NCBI GenBank assembly: GCA_946403565.1
Contig: CAMJAJ010000044.1
Span: 1-8,152 of the forward strand
DNA from: an uncultured Treponema sp.
GTDB lineage: Bacteria; Spirochaetota; Spirochaetia; Treponematales; Treponemataceae
Direction: 5' to 3'
DNA length: 8,152 nt
Shown here in pieces: positions 5,453-8,152 of the stretch. Position 1 is the stretch's first letter. Every line of letters begins with the position of its first letter. The notes beneath the pieces were generated by a model. It was not told the origin of the DNA. It ran no database searches and was given only the letters and a program-made list of their open reading frames with translations. A program made the translations under genes and the position numbers.

Positions 5453-5477
5453 ACAGTACGATTTTGTACCGATACAA
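5445..5477. promoter_or_regulatory. Interrupted dyad overlapping the regulator's promoter
   Basis: TTGTAT (5445-5450) mirrors ATACAA (5472-5477), and the self-complementary GTAC occurs at 5456-5459 and 5466-5469 between them. The gaps are unequal (5 and 2 nt), so symmetry is imperfect. The dyad covers the -35, spacer and -10 of the promoter for the cNMP-binding regulator and could be an operator, perhaps for autoregulation. Confidence 0.35.
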
Positions 5478-5478
5478 T
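5450..5478 (+). promoter_or_regulatory. Promoter of the cNMP-regulator operon
   Basis: -35 TAGACA (5450-5455), 17-nt spacer and -10 TACAAT (5473-5478), each 5 of 6 to the sigma-70 consensus. The -35 overlaps the TAG stop of murB. It leaves a 5' leader of about 25 nt with AGGA at 5498-5501, 8 nt before the ATG. Confidence 0.72.
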
Positions 5479-5509
5479 AAAATGGTAACAAGTGAGTAGG
5501 ATATAAGAA

Positions 5510-6709
5510 ATGCTGCAACTATCTTTTGTAAAATTCACGGCGGGCTCATACCTTTTGGTTGAAGGAACGGACTCAAACGACCGCTTTTTCATCATCCAGA
5601 CCGGCAAGGTCAAGTGTTACCACGAGATGCCGGTTCCGGGGGCAACCGTAAAGAACCTGGGACCTGGTGACTTCGTGGGGGTTATTCCCTGTATGTCCGG
5701 CCACTCCCAGACGGAGACGGTCACCGCCCTGACGGACGTGACCGCGATTATCGTGCGCCACGACCAGTATCCTGAGCTGATCCGGACGAACAACGCGATA
5801 GCGATGAAGATCATCCGTTATTTCGCCCGCGAAATGCGCCTCCTGAACGACACACGGACCAAAATCACACTCAAGAAGGCCTCTTCGGACACTCCGGAGG
5901 AGCTGTTCAACATAGCGGAGTACTACAACGAGCAGGGCAGCCTGAACATCGCCTCTTACGGCTACTACCAGTACCTGAAGCGGCTTCCCGAAGGCGAGCA
6001 TGCCGATGCCGCCAAGAAGGCGCTCGTCAGGCTCAAGGGCAAGGCGCACCCCGTCTACCTTGAGTCCACGCCCGACCTGGTGCGCAGCTACCCCGTGGAC
6101 TCCATGATCTTCTCCGACTGCCAGTACGGACCGGATATGTACATCCTGCAGGAGGGAACGGTCAAGATCACCAAGGTCGTTGACGGACAGGAGGTCATCC
6201 TGGCCATGCTCAAGAAGGGCGACATGTTCGGCGAGATGGCCCTGCTGGACAGCAAGCCCCGTTCGGCTTCCGCCATTGCCCACAGCGACTGCAAGGTGAT
6301 GGTCGTCAACGCCTCCAACTTCAACATGATGGTAACCAGCCAGCCGGACTTCATCGCCCGCCTGTCCTCCATGCTCGCCGACCGCATCTGGTCCATGTAC
6401 CGCCAGCTGCTCAACGGCCAGCTGACAGACTGCCGCGAGAGGATGATCGACATGCTGGCCCTGCAGCTGGAAATGCGCAAGGTTCCGTTCGAGAAGGGTG
6501 CGCCCTACCAGACGGACTTCACGCCGCAGGACCTGGTGAACCTTTCCGGAATCGAAGCCTCCCAGCAGAAGCAGGCGGTCTACGCCCTCTTCTCCGACCA
6601 GAACATCAAGGTTCGGGGCGGCAAGATTCAGGTTCCCGATGTCCAGGAGCTGGAAAAGCAGGCTTCGTTCTACCGCAAGTCCATGAGCCGCAGGGCGGCC
6701 AAGCAGTAG
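5510..6709 (+). CDS. Double cyclic-nucleotide-binding-domain regulator with Crp-like C-terminal winged helix
   Basis: The protein has 399 residues and is cytoplasmic. cNBD 1 spans about 1-110, a helical TPR-like segment about 128-176 (LFNIAEYYNEQG...YGYYQYLKRLP), and cNBD 2 about 190-300. Residues 335-386 (FTPQDLVNLSGIEAS...IKVRGGKIQVPDVQELE) align by eye with the Crp/Fnr winged helix-turn-helix. cNBD 2 has an intact phosphate-binding cassette, FGEMALLDSKPRSASA (240-255), with Glu242 and Arg251 expected to hold the ribose and phosphate of cAMP or cGMP. The same region of cNBD 1 (GDFVGVIPCMSGHSQTET, 53-70) lacks both residues and is probably a non-binding fold. The recognition helix (GIEASQQKQ, 347-355) lacks the Arg-Glu and Arg that E. 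coli CRP uses to read DNA, so its target, if any, should differ. A similar protein next to murB is known to me from T. pallidum. It is first in a likely three-gene operon, with its own promoter. Confidence 0.92.
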   Translation: MLQLSFVKFTAGSYLLVEGTDSNDRFFIIQTGKVKCYHEMPVPGATVKNLGPGDFVGVIPCMSGHSQTETVTALTDVTAIIVRHDQYPELIRTNNAIAMKIIRYFAREMRLLNDTRTKITLKKASSDTPEELFNIAEYYNEQGSLNIASYGYYQYLKRLPEGEHADAAKKALVRLKGKAHPVYLESTPDLVRSYPVDSMIFSDCQYGPDMYILQEGTVKITKVVDGQEVILAMLKKGDMFGEMALLDSKPRSASAIAHSDCKVMVVNASNFNMMVTSQPDFIARLSSMLADRIWSMYRQLLNGQLTDCRERMIDMLALQLEMRKVPFEKGAPYQTDFTPQDLVNLSGIEASQQKQAVYALFSDQNIKVRGGKIQVPDVQELEKQASFYRKSMSRRAAKQ

Positions 6710-6745
6710 GACTTTTCAAGGCCAACGGATGGAGGCACACAGGAA

Positions 6746-7465
6746 ATGAAGTTGAACGTCTTTGTTACAGGCTTTCTTTTTCTCGCCATAGCTGCCCTGC
6801 CGCTCTGCGCGCAGGACGGGCCGGCGGTTTCCGTGTCCCATGACGACAATTCCGTGACGGGGACGGTTTCCGGCGAGGCCGGTTCAGCCTCCGTCACCAT
6901 CTCAGGGCCGACCAAGGGCGACATCGCTACGCGGGAAAAGGGCGGGACCGTGAACCCCGCCACCGGACGGACGACGTCGTCGGTGCAGGCCCCGCCGAAC
7001 TCCTTCGGTAACGTTTCCATCGGAATGGACATAGAGAGCGTCAAGAAGGAGCTCCTGCATGACAGGAGGTTCGGCTACCGGGGAGAACGGGACGTTTCCC
7101 TCCTGGCGGGCGAGAACAACAAGCTCATCGAGACGGACGCCGCGCGCTACTCTCCCTACCCCTATCTGGACCGCTGCTGGTTCCAGTTCGTTGACGACAA
7201 GCTCTACGTCATGAGCATCAACCTGAACCAGGAGAAGCTGGACCACTACTCGGTGTTCAGCTCCCTGTGCGAGAAATACGGCGCGCCCACGACGCTCAAC
7301 CCCGAAAAGGCGGAATGGGTCTCAGACACCATGATTGTGGACCTGGAGCGCCCCCTCTGCCTCAAGTACACCGACAAGGCCGTGTTCGACAGGATCCAGG
7401 CCGAATCGGGCGTGGAAGAGACCGTCGCGGAACAGAACCGCGAGCAGTTCCTCCAGGGAATCTAA
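6746..7465 (+). CDS. Exported protein of unknown function, BamE-like C-terminal pattern
   Basis: The protein has 239 residues. The ATG is preceded by GGAGG at 6731-6735, 10 nt away. Residues 1-22 are a signal peptide, with likely cleavage after LCA (22/23). Cys21 is present, but LPL before it does not form a good lipobox. Residues 24-85 are Gly/Ser/Thr-rich and probably flexible. A folded domain spans about 87-212: GNVSIGMDIESVKKELL (89-105) resembles the 'I..GM....V...L' opening of BamE/SmpA-type small envelope domains, followed by strands (CWFQFVDDKLYVMSINL, 144-160) and another helix-strand set. I do not recognise the family with certainty. It lies 36 bp after the cNMP regulator and 6 bp before the DUF192 gene, so it is likely cotranscribed with both. 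It probably acts in the periplasm. Confidence 0.85.
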   Translation: MKLNVFVTGFLFLAIAALPLCAQDGPAVSVSHDDNSVTGTVSGEAGSASVTISGPTKGDIATREKGGTVNPATGRTTSSVQAPPNSFGNVSIGMDIESVKKELLHDRRFGYRGERDVSLLAGENNKLIETDAARYSPYPYLDRCWFQFVDDKLYVMSINLNQEKLDHYSVFSSLCEKYGAPTTLNPEKAEWVSDTMIVDLERPLCLKYTDKAVFDRIQAESGVEETVAEQNREQFLQGI

Positions 7466-7471
7466 GCCCCC

Positions 7472-7960
7472 ATGACCCCGCACCACAGGCATCCCCTCCT
7501 TCTCCTGCTCCTGCTGCTTACGCTGCCGTCGGTCATCTCCTGCGACAGCCGCAAGTACAAGCTCCCCGTAGAGGAGCTGCACATCCTGCGCGCCGACGGT
7601 ACGAGCGTCCCCGTGCAGGCGGAGCTTGCCGTAAAGATGGAGGAGCGCAACTGGGGCTTCATGGAGCGCGAGGTCATCCCCGACGGGACAGGCATGCTCT
7701 TCATCTTTGAACGGGACCAGCCGTTGAACTTCTGGATGAAGAACACGCCCCACCCCCTTTCCATCGCCTACATCGACGCCAAGGGCGAGATAACCGACAT
7801 ACTGGACATGACCCCCTACAGCCTGAAGAGCGTAAGCAGCAGCCGGTCCGTCCGCTATGCGCTCGAAGTGCCGCAGGGCTTCTTCACGGCGAACGGCATC
7901 TCCGTCGGCGACAGCGTGAGCCGGGCTGACGGAACTCCGCTCAAAACCTTCCAGAAATAG
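7472..7960 (+). CDS. DUF192-family lipoprotein
   Basis: The protein has 162 residues. A signal peptide with a run of leucines (9-16) ends in the lipobox VISC, so Cys24 should be lipidated and the protein membrane-anchored. Residues 34-155 match DUF192 (PF02643): VQAELAVKMEERNWGFMERE (48-67), GMLFIFE (74-80), the hallmark FWMKNT (87-92), an IAYIDAKGEITDI segment (98-110), YALEVPQGFF (129-138) and GISVGDSV (142-149). The family is widespread, usually exported, and of unknown biochemical function. The start lies 6 nt after the preceding stop, with no strong Shine-Dalgarno, suggesting translational coupling. Hydrophilic residues before the leucine run include several His, an unusual N-region. It is the last gene of the operon. 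Confidence 0.92.
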   Translation: MTPHHRHPLLLLLLLLTLPSVISCDSRKYKLPVEELHILRADGTSVPVQAELAVKMEERNWGFMEREVIPDGTGMLFIFERDQPLNFWMKNTPHPLSIAYIDAKGEITDILDMTPYSLKSVSSSRSVRYALEVPQGFFTANGISVGDSVSRADGTPLKTFQK

Positions 7961-8050
7961 GCGCAGTTTCAAAAGACCAACGCGCCTTTTGCCCCGTTTC
8001 AAAAGTCCGTCCGGCCCTTTGGAACGCCCCAAAAGGGCGTGCACGTACGG
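7961..8050. repeat. Imperfect 30-bp tandem repeats after the operon
   Basis: The units 7961-7990 and 7991-8020 agree at 22 of 30 positions and share GTTTCAAAAG. The third, 8021-8050, is weaker but keeps CAAAAG at the same phase. CAAAAG therefore occurs at 7970, 8000 and 8030, exactly 30 bp apart. The region is non-coding. Confidence 0.5.
8014..8038 (+). terminator. Weak terminator-like stem-loop after the DUF192 gene
   Basis: GCCCTTTGG (8014-8022) pairs with CCAAAAGGGC (8029-8038) with one bulged A and a 6-nt loop. An alternative is CGCCC (8025-8029) with GGGCG (8035-8039). No U-tract follows, so it would be a non-canonical terminator or an RNA-stabilising 3' structure. No stem with a good U-run was found at any gene end in this window. 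Confidence 0.3.
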
Positions 8051-8152
8051 CCGGGGGTCCGATGCATCCCAAAAAAAATGTATTCCCACCGCATTCCCTT
8101 ACGGCTATCCCCCAAAACAGATTTCAGTGCCCTTGCATAAAAGCAAGCAAAA
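8051..8152. other. Non-coding right edge with small stem-loop
   Basis: No gene or clear promoter is visible. An A8 run lies at about 8071-8078. A short hairpin CTTGC-ATAAAA-GCAAG occupies 8132-8147. A 20-codon frame from the ATG near 8078 has no ribosome-binding site or recognisable protein. The region probably leads into a gene beyond the window. Confidence 0.4.

Noticed and set aside
5573..6283. A 236-codon minus-strand open frame
   Set aside because: It is antisense to the cyclic-nucleotide regulator and has no ribosome-binding site or family pattern.
6746..6808. Lipoprotein signal at Cys21 of the 239-aa exported protein
   Set aside because: The residues before Cys21 are Leu-Pro-Leu, and the -1 residue is not small; signal peptidase I cleavage after Ala22 fits better.
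7322..8089. A 255-codon minus-strand open frame across the operon end
   Set aside because: It overlaps the DUF192 gene and the exported protein gene in antisense; no motif or start signal supports it.

Overview
The window looks like chromosomal DNA from a GC-rich treponeme (Spirochaetes). This is inferred from gene content and protein style: a murB gene directly followed by a protein with two cyclic-nucleotide-binding domains (an adjacency I recall, without being able to check, from Treponema pallidum), a PilZ protein with a receiver-like N-terminal half, and a LysM/LytM exported protein. No rRNA, tRNA, CRISPR array or insertion sequence is visible, and I cannot name a species.

Layout, left to right. 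(1) Bases 1-83, minus strand: the first 27 codons of an AAA-family ATPase running off the left edge. It sits behind an AT-rich promoter that carries a perfect 12-bp inverted repeat. (2) 240-2006, minus: a 588-aa membrane protein with a cytoplasmic degenerate protein-kinase-like part, one transmembrane helix and an exported NTF2-like domain. (3) 2007-2211: a divergent promoter region with a dispersed repeat. (4) 2212-3135, plus: a PilZ-domain protein. (5) 3176-4141, minus and convergent with the PilZ gene: an exported protein with two LysM domains and a LytM/M23 domain lacking the zinc ligands. (6) 4142-4447: about 300 bp without a gene, filled with GC-rich hairpins and repeat copies related to the one at 2064. 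(7) 4448-5452, plus: murB, starting at GTG with no Shine-Dalgarno and a promoter placed so that the mRNA may be leaderless. (8) 5510-7960, plus: a likely operon of a double cyclic-nucleotide-binding regulator, an exported protein of unknown function and a DUF192 lipoprotein. (9) 7961-8152: a non-coding tail with 30-bp phased repeats and weak stem-loops.

A common theme is the cell envelope and signalling. MurB makes UDP-MurNAc for peptidoglycan, and the LysM/LytM protein probably binds peptidoglycan and may regulate a hydrolase. PilZ (c-di-GMP), the cyclic-nucleotide regulator and the transmembrane pseudokinase-like protein are all sensory. Several regulatory or enzymatic domains have lost the residues that define their family activity: the kinase-like fold, the LytM zinc site, the first cNMP pocket and the PilZ second motif. 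They look more like binding or scaffold modules than enzymes. I do not see a clearly new multi-gene system. The best leads are the pseudokinase-NTF2 protein, the dispersed intergenic repeat family, two start codons placed 6 nt after a -10 box, and the dyad at the AAA ATPase promoter.
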